This document shows, one piece after another, positions 8,974 to 15,756 of a DNA stretch of 51,629 nucleotides. The notes below the pieces were generated by a model. It was not told where the DNA came from and did not search any database. It worked only from the letters and a program-made list of their open reading frames with translations. Numbering within the stretch: the stretch's first letter is position 1; each line of letters opens with the position of its first letter. The translations under genes were made by a program, and so were the position numbers. The DNA comes from Bacteroidales bacterium. GTDB lineage: Bacteria; Bacteroidota; Bacteroidia; Bacteroidales; UBA932. The DNA lies in NCBI GenBank assembly GCA_017454265.1, contig JAFTDJ010000027.1:1-51629 (forward strand). Direction: 5' to 3'.

Positions 8974-10525
8974 GCACGGGGAGGCCGCTCTCGCGCACGA
9001 TTGGCATGGAGGCGTCCCATTCCTTCAGGCGGGAGCTTAGTGCCGCTGCCAGGCTTTGAACCACATCGGGGTGTTCGGCGCTCACATCGTGCCGCTCCCC
9101 GATGTCTTCTTTCAGGTTATAGAGTTCAAGGGCCCCCGTGTGCATACGGTACACAAGTTTCCAGTCTCCCCTGCGGATTGCAGACAAGAAATCTATGTCC
9201 TCCTGGTCTTCCACCCTCCACTGGTGGGGGTAATGGAATACCAGGTCCCTGTCTATAGGGCTTCCTTCCAGGAAAGTGGGCAGTAGCGACACCCCGTCTA
9301 TAGTCTGAACGGTGCTGAAAGAACGCACGCCGGCTATGTCCAGCAGGGTGGGGAAGATGTCTTCCGGCATCGCCGGTACATTCTCCCTGCGGGCTTTCGT
9401 GCGCCCGGGCCAGTAGAATATCATGGGTACGCGTATGCCACCTTCGTACACGGAGGCCTTGCCCTCTCGCAGCGGCAGGTTCTGGGTATGGTCCTCGCCG
9501 CCCTTGGCACTACCCACGCTCTGTCCGCCGTTGTCGGACATGAAAAGGATTACCGTATTGTCGGCCACTCCGCGCTCCTCCAGCCACTGCATAATCTGCC
9601 CGAGGCTCCAGTCTACGCTCTCCACCATTGAGGCGTAGCGGGCTTCCTTCTCGCTCATTCCGGCGTCCAGGTACTTCTGCACAAAGCGCTCGTCCCTCTG
9701 GATGGGCGTGTGGGTGCCGTGGTGGCTCATGTAGAGGTAAAAAGGCTGATTATGCCGCACCGGATAGTCGAGAGCCTTCAGGGCTTCGCGGGTAAGGGCT
9801 TCCGTGAGATTGACGTCCGTCCCGTAATATTCAACCATGTTCTGGATTGCGGCAAGGTCCCATAAATCCTTGGTGTTGCCGTAATTGTCGGCTCCCAGGT
9901 AGCTCCTTGGATGGCCGTTGGAGCCTCCTGCGATGTTCACGGCGAAGCCGTAATTGTAGGGGTTTGTCCCAGGTGTTCCGGCCGGCGCCCAGTGGGCTTT
10001 GCCGGCGTGGACGGTAAAGTACCCGGCATCCTTGAGCAGTTGCACTACAGGAGTTACGAATGCCGTGTGGTTAAGTCCGAGGCGGGCGCTGTCTGGACGG
10101 AACGCCGCCGGGCAGATGCCGTTGTGATTCCACTCGGGATTGGCGAAAATATCCGATTCGTTGGGGTTGACGCTGCCCGGAGCACCGCCGATTGCATCGG
10201 AGGGCTTGTCTTTTTCCAGGGACGTGAAGTTGGTCACCTTTATGCGGGCGGCGTTCATACCGCTCATCATACACGCGCGGGTGGGTGTTGAAACCGGGCA
10301 GGCGTATGCATTGCCCATCACGACTCCCATGCCTGCGAGGCGCTGCATGTTAGGGGTGTTGAACCTGAGGTTGTACGGGTATAGCTGTTCTCCATACTGC
10401 ACGCTGCTGTCGGTCCAGCCGTAGTCGTCGATTAGAAAAAAAACGATGTTGGGCTTGTCTGGCGTGCCGTTGCAAGCGCTCAGCGCGATTGGCGCCGTAA
10501 GCGCCAGGGGCTTGATTCTGTTCAT
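8939..10525 (-). CDS. Secreted sulfatase lipoprotein, serine-type (S1 family)
   Basis: The protein has 528 residues with a lipoprotein signal (LSAC, Cys18). The alkaline-phosphatase-like core starts at NIVFFLIDDYGW with metal ligands Asp33/Asp34. The activation motif is S-T-P-T-R (residues 79-83) in PVSTPTRACMMSG, so the formylglycine precursor is Ser and maturation would need an anSME-type enzyme, which is not in this window. LYMSHHGTHTP and MSDNGGQ are further S1 motifs. The ATG overlaps the aroDA stop as ATGA, so translation is coupled to a shikimate enzyme, an odd pairing. The 3' end overlaps nfnB by 35 bp. The substrate is unknown. Confidence 0.92.
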   Translation of the reverse strand: MNRIKPLALTAPIALSACNGTPDKPNIVFFLIDDYGWTDSSVQYGEQLYPYNLRFNTPNMQRLAGMGVVMGNAYACPVSTPTRACMMSGMNAARIKVTNFTSLEKDKPSDAIGGAPGSVNPNESDIFANPEWNHNGICPAAFRPDSARLGLNHTAFVTPVVQLLKDAGYFTVHAGKAHWAPAGTPGTNPYNYGFAVNIAGGSNGHPRSYLGADNYGNTKDLWDLAAIQNMVEYYGTDVNLTEALTREALKALDYPVRHNQPFYLYMSHHGTHTPIQRDERFVQKYLDAGMSEKEARYASMVESVDWSLGQIMQWLEERGVADNTVILFMSDNGGQSVGSAKGGEDHTQNLPLREGKASVYEGGIRVPMIFYWPGRTKARRENVPAMPEDIFPTLLDIAGVRSFSTVQTIDGVSLLPTFLEGSPIDRDLVFHYPHQWRVEDQEDIDFLSAIRRGDWKLVYRMHTGALELYNLKEDIGERHDVSAEHPDVVQSLAAALSSRLKEWDASMPIVRESGLPVPMPDANTRLSP

Positions 10526-12519
10526 TGCTCAAAAATATGGAAAAAGTCCGGGAAGGATTTGCTCACACAGGCGGTGTCGTCGATTCCGACGGCACTGTCT
10601 GCGCCCAAAGAAGCTACGCTCAACGCCATTGCCATGCGGTGATCGTGGTGTGACGAGTAGCTCCCGCCCCTGAGCAGGCGCCCGGTGAGCAGGCGGCTTG
10701 CCCAGGTTTCGCCTTGTATGACGAGCGTATCTCCCTGAGCCTCGGCTTCCACTCCCATCTGATGCAGCATCTCCAGTATGGCGGAGGCGCGGTCCGATTC
10801 TTTCCCTGCAAGTCTTCCGATGCCCGATATGCAGGACTGGCCGGCGCAGAAAGCCGCCAGGACGGACACGATGGGGAACAGGTCAGGGGCGTTGTTGAGG
10901 TCTGTCGTGAAGCCTTCCAGAGGGGCGCGGCGGACACAGATGGTGCCGTCTTCCAGTTGTGAGACCAGCGCGCCGGCCTCTACCAGCACGTCCACTATTG
11001 CTATGTCGGCCTGTATGGACTTCATATCCATACCGTCCAGCTCCACGCATCCGAAGATGGCTCCTGCGACGAGGAAATTGGCGGCGGCGCTCCAGTCGGC
11101 TTCGATTCCGAAGTCTGCGGCCTTGTATCGCTGGCCTCCCCGCACCTTGAAACTTATGGCGCTGCATCCGCTCCAGTCTTCATCTTCCAGCAGTGCGGCG
11201 TCTCCTTCCATCTCGCTGCGTGTGCTTATGCCGAAGTGGCGCAGTACGTCCAGGGTGATGTACATATACGGTATGCTCTTGGGCTCCGTCACGTGCAGGG
11301 AGCTGTCTTTGGCGCAAAGCGGGAGGGCCATCAGAAGGCCGGAAATGAGTTGCGAGCCTCCGCTGCCGCTCACTTCCGCCGTGCCCGGTATGAGCGTGCC
11401 GCGCACTGTAAGCGGAACGTGAATCTCCCGCTTTGAGGGCGCTTCGTCGTCGCCGTTGGTAAGAAGTACGCCGAAGGATGCCATTATGTCTGCAGCGGAG
11501 TTCATGGGCCTGCGGGGAAGGGTGCCGTGGCCTTCCACCCGGAAGGGCTTCCCGTTTACCGCCGCCAGCACGGGTATGCACAGGCGGGCCAGAAGCCCCG
11601 ATTCGCCCACGTCCAGGGAATCAAGTCCAAGGGCTCCGGATGCAGGTGCGGTACCTGTAATTATGAGGGTGCCGTTATCTTTTTCTACGGTGGCTCCCAA
11701 GGCCCGGGCTACCCGGATGGCGGATTCGCTGTCGTCGCAGGGGGAGTAGTCGTAGAGGTGCGAGACGCCGTCTGCCAGGGCCGCGGCCAGTATTGCCCGC
11801 TGCGCAAAACTCTTGGACGCCGGCATGCGCAGGTCTTCTTTTACGAAGAAGCCCTTGTCTCCGTAAATTTTTTCTGCAAGTTCACCGGTGGCCGGCTGGC
11901 CTGGTGCCGTAGCTTCTTCCGGCCGCAGCGCGGCATAGGTGAACGGAGCGCCGCGGCGAAGGCAGTCGATGCGGGACGCCTTGCCGGCCTCTCCCATCCC
12001 GAAGGCCACAAGACGCCCCTGCATGGAATCGACGTCTTCCAGCACAACGCTGTAGAGGGAACCCAGGCGGGCCGCATCTTCTGCGCTGTGGCAGGCGGTA
12101 ACTATTTTGGCAATGTCTGCACCATAGCGGAAACAGCGGGCAAGAGCCATCTGCAGCCCCTGGTCGTCAGGAGTTTCCAGATAGTTATGGTAGGAGCGTA
12201 TGATTTCCGTGCCGCATTCGCGGCAGAGTTTCTGGAAGCGCCGGCTGAATGCCGACGGGGCTTCTATCTCCAGGTCGGCAAAGCGTGCGCCGGCCTGTAT
12301 GGCAATGGATAATTTGCGTTCGGAATCACTCCATCCGGCAGGTTCCGTTCCGGCTGTGCGGCAGGTGGCTATAAGGGGAACGTCGGTCTGGGAAAAGAGT
12401 TCTTCTGTCTCGGCGTCGCTCAAGTTGCAGAGGTCCAGACGTATTTCAGCCATTTCAACATCCGGCAGCAGGGCCAGGATTTCATCGTATGTTTTATTCT
12501 TGATGCAGGTACAAATCAT
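10522..12519 (-). CDS. Fused type I 3-dehydroquinate dehydratase / EPSP synthase
   Basis: One 665-residue protein carries two shikimate steps. Residues 1-215 are type I dehydroquinase: His111 in SYHNY, Schiff-base Lys138 in DIAKIV, and Arg183 in GKASRI. Residues from about 217 are EPSP synthase: PASKS (Lys236), LPRRPMNSA, the Asp-containing NAPDLFPIV, GKESDRA, DHRMAMALS and SKSFPDFF. The usual GNAGTAMR loop reads GESGLLAR (305-312), so the Asn and Thr that line the PEP site are Glu and Leu. The ATG at 12519 is chosen over an upstream one at 12576 because dehydroquinase begins MICTCI and a -7 box lies 8 nt upstream. Both steps act in chorismate synthesis, although they are not consecutive. Confidence 0.9.
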   Translation of the reverse strand: MICTCIKNKTYDEILALLPDVEMAEIRLDLCNLSDAETEELFSQTDVPLIATCRTAGTEPAGWSDSERKLSIAIQAGARFADLEIEAPSAFSRRFQKLCRECGTEIIRSYHNYLETPDDQGLQMALARCFRYGADIAKIVTACHSAEDAARLGSLYSVVLEDVDSMQGRLVAFGMGEAGKASRIDCLRRGAPFTYAALRPEEATAPGQPATGELAEKIYGDKGFFVKEDLRMPASKSFAQRAILAAALADGVSHLYDYSPCDDSESAIRVARALGATVEKDNGTLIITGTAPASGALGLDSLDVGESGLLARLCIPVLAAVNGKPFRVEGHGTLPRRPMNSAADIMASFGVLLTNGDDEAPSKREIHVPLTVRGTLIPGTAEVSGSGGSQLISGLLMALPLCAKDSSLHVTEPKSIPYMYITLDVLRHFGISTRSEMEGDAALLEDEDWSGCSAISFKVRGGQRYKAADFGIEADWSAAANFLVAGAIFGCVELDGMDMKSIQADIAIVDVLVEAGALVSQLEDGTICVRRAPLEGFTTDLNNAPDLFPIVSVLAAFCAGQSCISGIGRLAGKESDRASAILEMLHQMGVEAEAQGDTLVIQGETWASRLLTGRLLRGGSYSSHHDHRMAMALSVASLGADSAVGIDDTACVSKSFPDFFHIFEQ

Positions 12520-12527
12520 AGCAGAGA

Positions 12528-12535
12528 CGAAGATA
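12528..12535 (-). promoter_or_regulatory. Probable -7 box for the aroD-aroA fusion gene
   Basis: The minus strand reads TATCTTCG (one mismatch to TAnnTTTG), 8 nt before the ATG at 12519. A TTG lies 17 bp upstream. It is divergent from the tRNA-Leu promoter, and the two share the A/T-rich stretch between them. Confidence 0.5.
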
Positions 12536-12542
12536 CATAAAA

Positions 12543-12573
12543 TTTGAAAATCCAAGAATAATCTATACCTTTG
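12543..12573 (+). promoter_or_regulatory. Promoter of tRNA-Leu
   Basis: TTTG (12543-12546), a 19-bp spacer and TACCTTTG (12566-12573) form a full Bacteroidota consensus. It lies 21 bp before the mature 5' end of the tRNA. Confidence 0.85.
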
Positions 12574-12594
12574 CACTCGCTATTTTCTGCACTT

Positions 12595-12678
12595 GCCCGA
12601 GTGGCGGAATGGTAGACGCGATGGACTCAAAATCCATTGTCCCTTAAAGGCGTGGGGGTTCGAGTCCCCCCTCGGGCA
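12595..12678 (+). tRNA. tRNA-Leu(CAA)
   Basis: The 84-nt molecule has a long variable arm (type II). The acceptor GCCCGAG pairs with CTCGGGC, discriminator A at 12678. The anticodon stem ATGGA/TCCAT encloses CTCAAAA, giving anticodon CAA, which reads UUG. The T-arm GGGGG-TTCGAGT-CCCCC is canonical. No CCA is encoded. A reading frame running through it into the next gene is spurious. Confidence 0.96.
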
Positions 12679-12685
12679 CGAAGTT

Positions 12686-12707
12686 GCCGGCGGCTCGCCG
12701 GCTTTTT
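12686..12707 (+). terminator. Terminator of tRNA-Leu
   Basis: GCCGGCG (12686-12692) and CGCCGGC (12696-12702) form a perfect 7-bp stem with a 3-nt loop followed by TTTTT. It ends only 2 bp before the next promoter box. Confidence 0.88.
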
Positions 12708-12709
12708 GC

Positions 12710-12717
12710 TATTTTTG
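12710..12717 (+). promoter_or_regulatory. -7 box of the binding protein / phosphatase operon
   Basis: TATTTTTG fits TAnnTTTG and ends 4 nt before the ATG at 12722, so the mRNA would be leaderless. It sits directly behind the tRNA terminator. A TTG 23 bp upstream is a weak -33 candidate. Confidence 0.6.
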
Positions 12718-12721
12718 CATT

Positions 12722-13675
12722 ATGCTGCGTAAAAGTCTGATAACCGTCCTGCTTCTGTGTCTTGCCCTCACGGCATGGGCTCAAAAAATAGTTTTTTCGC
12801 CCCAGTGGACGGCGCAAGCGCAGTTTGCAGGCTATTATGCCGCCCTGCAGCTCGGATATTACAAAGAGGCCGGGCTGGATGTAGAGATACGCCACCCTTC
12901 AGCATCCAGTTCCTGCTGGAACAAACTCAAGAGCGGAGAGAGCCAGGCGGTCACGATGCAGCTTTTTTCCGCGATGCCGCTTATGGAAAGCGAAGGGCTG
13001 CCGCTGGTAAACATTCTTCAGACGTCTCAGCAAAACTGTCTTATGATTATTTCCCGCAAACCTCTCGAGCACGGGATAAAAAGCCTCTCGGGCCTCCGTG
13101 TGGGCCGTTGGAAGGCCGGTTTCGGGGAACTGATAGATATTCTGGACAGAAAGGAAGGCCTCGACATAGACTGGATATACTTCATCCAGAATATAAGTCT
13201 CTTCATATCCGGTGCCATTGACGCCACTATGGCTATGAGCTACAATGAGTACTGCCAGTTGCTGATGTCCGGCCAGCAATTCGTTCCGGAGCAGTTGGTG
13301 TATTTTTCCAAGATCGGTTACGATATCCCGGAAGACGCCATATACGTGCGCAGGGACTGGTACAAGGCTCATAAAGACGAGGCTCACCGCTTTGCCGAGG
13401 CCTCCCGCCGCGGATGGGAATGGTGTGCGGAGAATCCCGAGGCGGCCCTGGACATCGTGATGCAGCAGACTGCCGCCAACAAGATACATACGAGCCGCGT
13501 GCTGCAGAAGTTCATGTTGCAGGAAATCCTGGACAAGCAGTTGGACGCGGAAACCGGTGAACGCAGTTTCAGGCTCGACCCCGCAGATGTTGATTTCTGC
13601 AATAAACTGCTTTTGGAATACGGATATATCAAGAATCGTATATCTTACCAGCAATTGACAGGCAATGAAGATTAA
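12722..13675 (+). CDS. NMT1/THI5-like periplasmic substrate-binding protein (orphan)
   Basis: The protein has 317 residues with a cleavable signal peptide (LLLCLALTAWA, cut before Gln21). The core has the NMT1/THI5 family pattern: FSPQWTAQAQFAGYYAALQLGYYKEAGLDVEIRHP split over residues 24-58, a SGESQAV ligand loop, and a GLRVGRWKAGF hinge. Such proteins bind pyrimidines, thiamine precursors, nitrate/taurine-like or aromatic ligands. No ABC permease or ATPase lies nearby. The gene instead overlaps the following Cache-HAMP-phosphatase by 11 bp, so it may deliver a ligand to a sensor. The ATG is placed after the tRNA by its promoter and signal peptide. Confidence 0.88.
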   Translation: MLRKSLITVLLLCLALTAWAQKIVFSPQWTAQAQFAGYYAALQLGYYKEAGLDVEIRHPSASSSCWNKLKSGESQAVTMQLFSAMPLMESEGLPLVNILQTSQQNCLMIISRKPLEHGIKSLSGLRVGRWKAGFGELIDILDRKEGLDIDWIYFIQNISLFISGAIDATMAMSYNEYCQLLMSGQQFVPEQLVYFSKIGYDIPEDAIYVRRDWYKAHKDEAHRFAEASRRGWEWCAENPEAALDIVMQQTAANKIHTSRVLQKFMLQEILDKQLDAETGERSFRLDPADVDFCNKLLLEYGYIKNRISYQQLTGNED

Positions 13676-15599
13676 TGGCAAACTGAACCCGAACCGCTCC
13701 CTTTCCGCACGTCTCAGCCTGTGGGTTGCAGTTGCAGTGGCTACCGTTCAACTTACTTTGCTGATTCTGATCCTTGTTTTTGTGCGCAAGGGCATCAATA
13801 AAGAGGCTGAAGAGCGGGCAAGGGTAACGCTGGACAATGCCTCCGCTACTGTAAGCAGCGTTCTGGCCTCCGTGGAAGCAGCCGTACGAAACAGCGTTCC
13901 GACCATAGAGAACCATATCGGTGAACCGGACTTCATGTACACGGTCGCCGCCCGCCTCTGCATGTCAAATCCCGAGATTTTCGGTGCTTCAGTCTCGTTC
14001 GAAGAGAATTTTTTCCGCGACCGCAGGTTTTTCTCCGCCTATGCGAGCGTAGATCCGGTGTCCGGCAGGGATTCTCTTGTTTTTACCCAGCTTGCCAACG
14101 ACGACTACGACTACCTGCATATGGACTGGTACCAGATACCCAAACTTCTGGACAGGCCGTACTGGAGCGAACCCTACATGGACAGCGGCGGAGGAAATTT
14201 CACCATGGTCACGTATTCGTATCCTCTCCGGGACGCAGCGGGGAATATATTCGGCATGGTTACGGCGGACGTTTCCCTGAACTGGCTCACGGATATCCTG
14301 GAGGAAGTGGAATTCAGCCGTTCCTCATACAACATAGTGCTGAGTCGTAACGGTACCTTCATCGTGCATCCGGTGAAAGATTTCATTCTCGGCCAGACTA
14401 TCTTCACTTATGCCGAGGAACTGGGCGACGAGTCCTTTGCCGAGCTGGGACGCAAGGTAATATCCGGCGAGGATGGAAGCGCCGTGTTCAGGGACGGCGG
14501 GGGGCAGGAGGCCATGTTCTATTCTCCGATAGAGCGTATCGGGTGGTCTATGGCCATAATCTGTCCTACGGCAGAATTCTTCAGAAGTGCAAATGCGCTG
14601 GGCGCCTTGATAGCCGTCCTGGGCCTGCTGGGGCTTGCCGTCATAGTTCTCGTGTGCCATTTGGTGCTGAGACGTATGCTGCGCCCCCTTCGTTCCGTAA
14701 CTGAATCCGCCCAGGAAATATCCAGGGGCAATTTCGGCTCACCTCTCCCGGAGGTGGAGTCTGACGACGAAATGCGCCTGCTGCGGGACTCCTTTGCGAC
14801 GATGCAGACTTCCCTGGTGGAACAGATGAACGAGCTTGCGGAGGTCACTCAGTCCAAAGGCCGTATAGAAGGAGAACTTCAGGCGGCCCGCCAGATTCAG
14901 ATTTCCATGCTTCCCAAGACCTTCCCTCCGTTCCCCGACCTTGAAAGCGTTGCAATATACGGCCAGCTGTCGCCGGCCAAGGAGGTCGGCGGAGACCTGT
15001 ACGACTTCGTGATTCAGAACGGTAAAGTCTTCTTCTGCATAGGAGACGTAAGCGGCAAGGGCGTGCCGGCTTCGCTGCTCATGGTCGTGGCACGCAGCCT
15101 CTTCCGCAATCTTTCGGCGGCCCAAAGCAGTCCCGCCCGTATCGTTTCCCTGCTCAACAATGCCCTGTCGGAGAATAACAGCGCGGAAATGTTTGTTACT
15201 TTCTTTGCGGGAGTGCTGGACCTGTCGAGCGGCGAATTGCGTTTCTGCAACGCCGGTCACAATCCTCCCGTCCTGATGGGGAGTAATGTGGAATTCCTTG
15301 CGCTCAAGCCGAATCTGCCCCTTGGCGTCATGCCGGGATGGGAGTTTGAGGAGCAGGTGATCAGTCTGGCCGCAGGGGAGAGCCTCTTTCTTTATACTGA
15401 CGGCCTTAGTGAGGCGGAAAATCCTGAGCATCAGCTATTTGGCGACGACAGTGTGCTGTCTGTGGCGCGCCGGGTGTGCCGTCAGGACGTTCGTTCGCAG
15501 ATTGCCGCCATGACTGCCGCCGTTACAGAGCATGCCGCCGGTGCCAGCCAGAGCGATGACCTCACCATGATGTCTGTCCAGTATATCGGAAGCGTTTAG
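13665..15599 (+). CDS. Cache-HAMP-PP2C (RsbU/SpoIIE-type) membrane phosphatase
   Basis: The 644-residue membrane receptor has TM1 at about 21-43 and a periplasmic dCache-like sensor at about 45-305. TM2 is at about 310-334, HAMP at about 335-390, a short coiled linker follows, and a PP2C serine phosphatase runs from about 410 to 640. Metal-binding motifs are intact: VGGDLYDF, IGDVSGKG, CNAGHNPP, LYTDGLSEAEN and SQSDDLTMM. Family members dephosphorylate anti-sigma antagonists (RsbV/SpoIIAA type) in partner-switching pathways; no such partner is in the window. Co-translation with the binding protein suggests that protein supplies the signal. Confidence 0.92.
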   Translation: MKINGKLNPNRSLSARLSLWVAVAVATVQLTLLILILVFVRKGINKEAEERARVTLDNASATVSSVLASVEAAVRNSVPTIENHIGEPDFMYTVAARLCMSNPEIFGASVSFEENFFRDRRFFSAYASVDPVSGRDSLVFTQLANDDYDYLHMDWYQIPKLLDRPYWSEPYMDSGGGNFTMVTYSYPLRDAAGNIFGMVTADVSLNWLTDILEEVEFSRSSYNIVLSRNGTFIVHPVKDFILGQTIFTYAEELGDESFAELGRKVISGEDGSAVFRDGGGQEAMFYSPIERIGWSMAIICPTAEFFRSANALGALIAVLGLLGLAVIVLVCHLVLRRMLRPLRSVTESAQEISRGNFGSPLPEVESDDEMRLLRDSFATMQTSLVEQMNELAEVTQSKGRIEGELQAARQIQISMLPKTFPPFPDLESVAIYGQLSPAKEVGGDLYDFVIQNGKVFFCIGDVSGKGVPASLLMVVARSLFRNLSAAQSSPARIVSLLNNALSENNSAEMFVTFFAGVLDLSSGELRFCNAGHNPPVLMGSNVEFLALKPNLPLGVMPGWEFEEQVISLAAGESLFLYTDGLSEAENPEHQLFGDDSVLSVARRVCRQDVRSQIAAMTAAVTEHAAGASQSDDLTMMSVQYIGSV

Positions 15600-15612
15600 C
15601 AGCTTCGGAGAA

Positions 15613-15756
15613 TTATTTTTTATTGCAAAGTCCCTTGAGAGCGCAGCCGCAGCAGGCTGAACTGTCTTTTCTGCGGCTTCTGTGTACGGAAAAAACCACC
15701 GCCGCAACGGCGGCCGCAAGAATTACGACAAGCACTGCGGCGGTGGCGGCATTCAT
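15613..15756 (-). CDS. FeoB-associated Cys-rich membrane protein
   Basis: The 47-residue protein has one hydrophobic helix at the N-terminus (ATAAVLVVILAAAVAAVV), a basic HRSRRK stretch, and a Cys cluster CCGCALKGLC before KK. That is the pattern of the FeoB_associated family. The ATG at 15756 overlaps the feoB stop as ATGA, fixing the start against a longer in-frame reading. It probably assists Fe2+ delivery or FeoB assembly. It ends 13 bp from the convergent phosphatase gene. Confidence 0.85.
   Translation of the reverse strand: MNAATAAVLVVILAAAVAAVVFSVHRSRRKDSSACCGCALKGLCNKK

Noticed and set aside
12520-12576. A 19-residue N-terminal extension of the AroD-AroA fusion
   Set aside because: It would overlap both divergent promoters, and family proteins start at MICTCI.
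12593-12721. An in-frame N-terminal extension of the binding protein through the tRNA
   Set aside because: The extension is tRNA-Leu sequence plus its terminator; the signal peptide and promoter fix the start at 12722.
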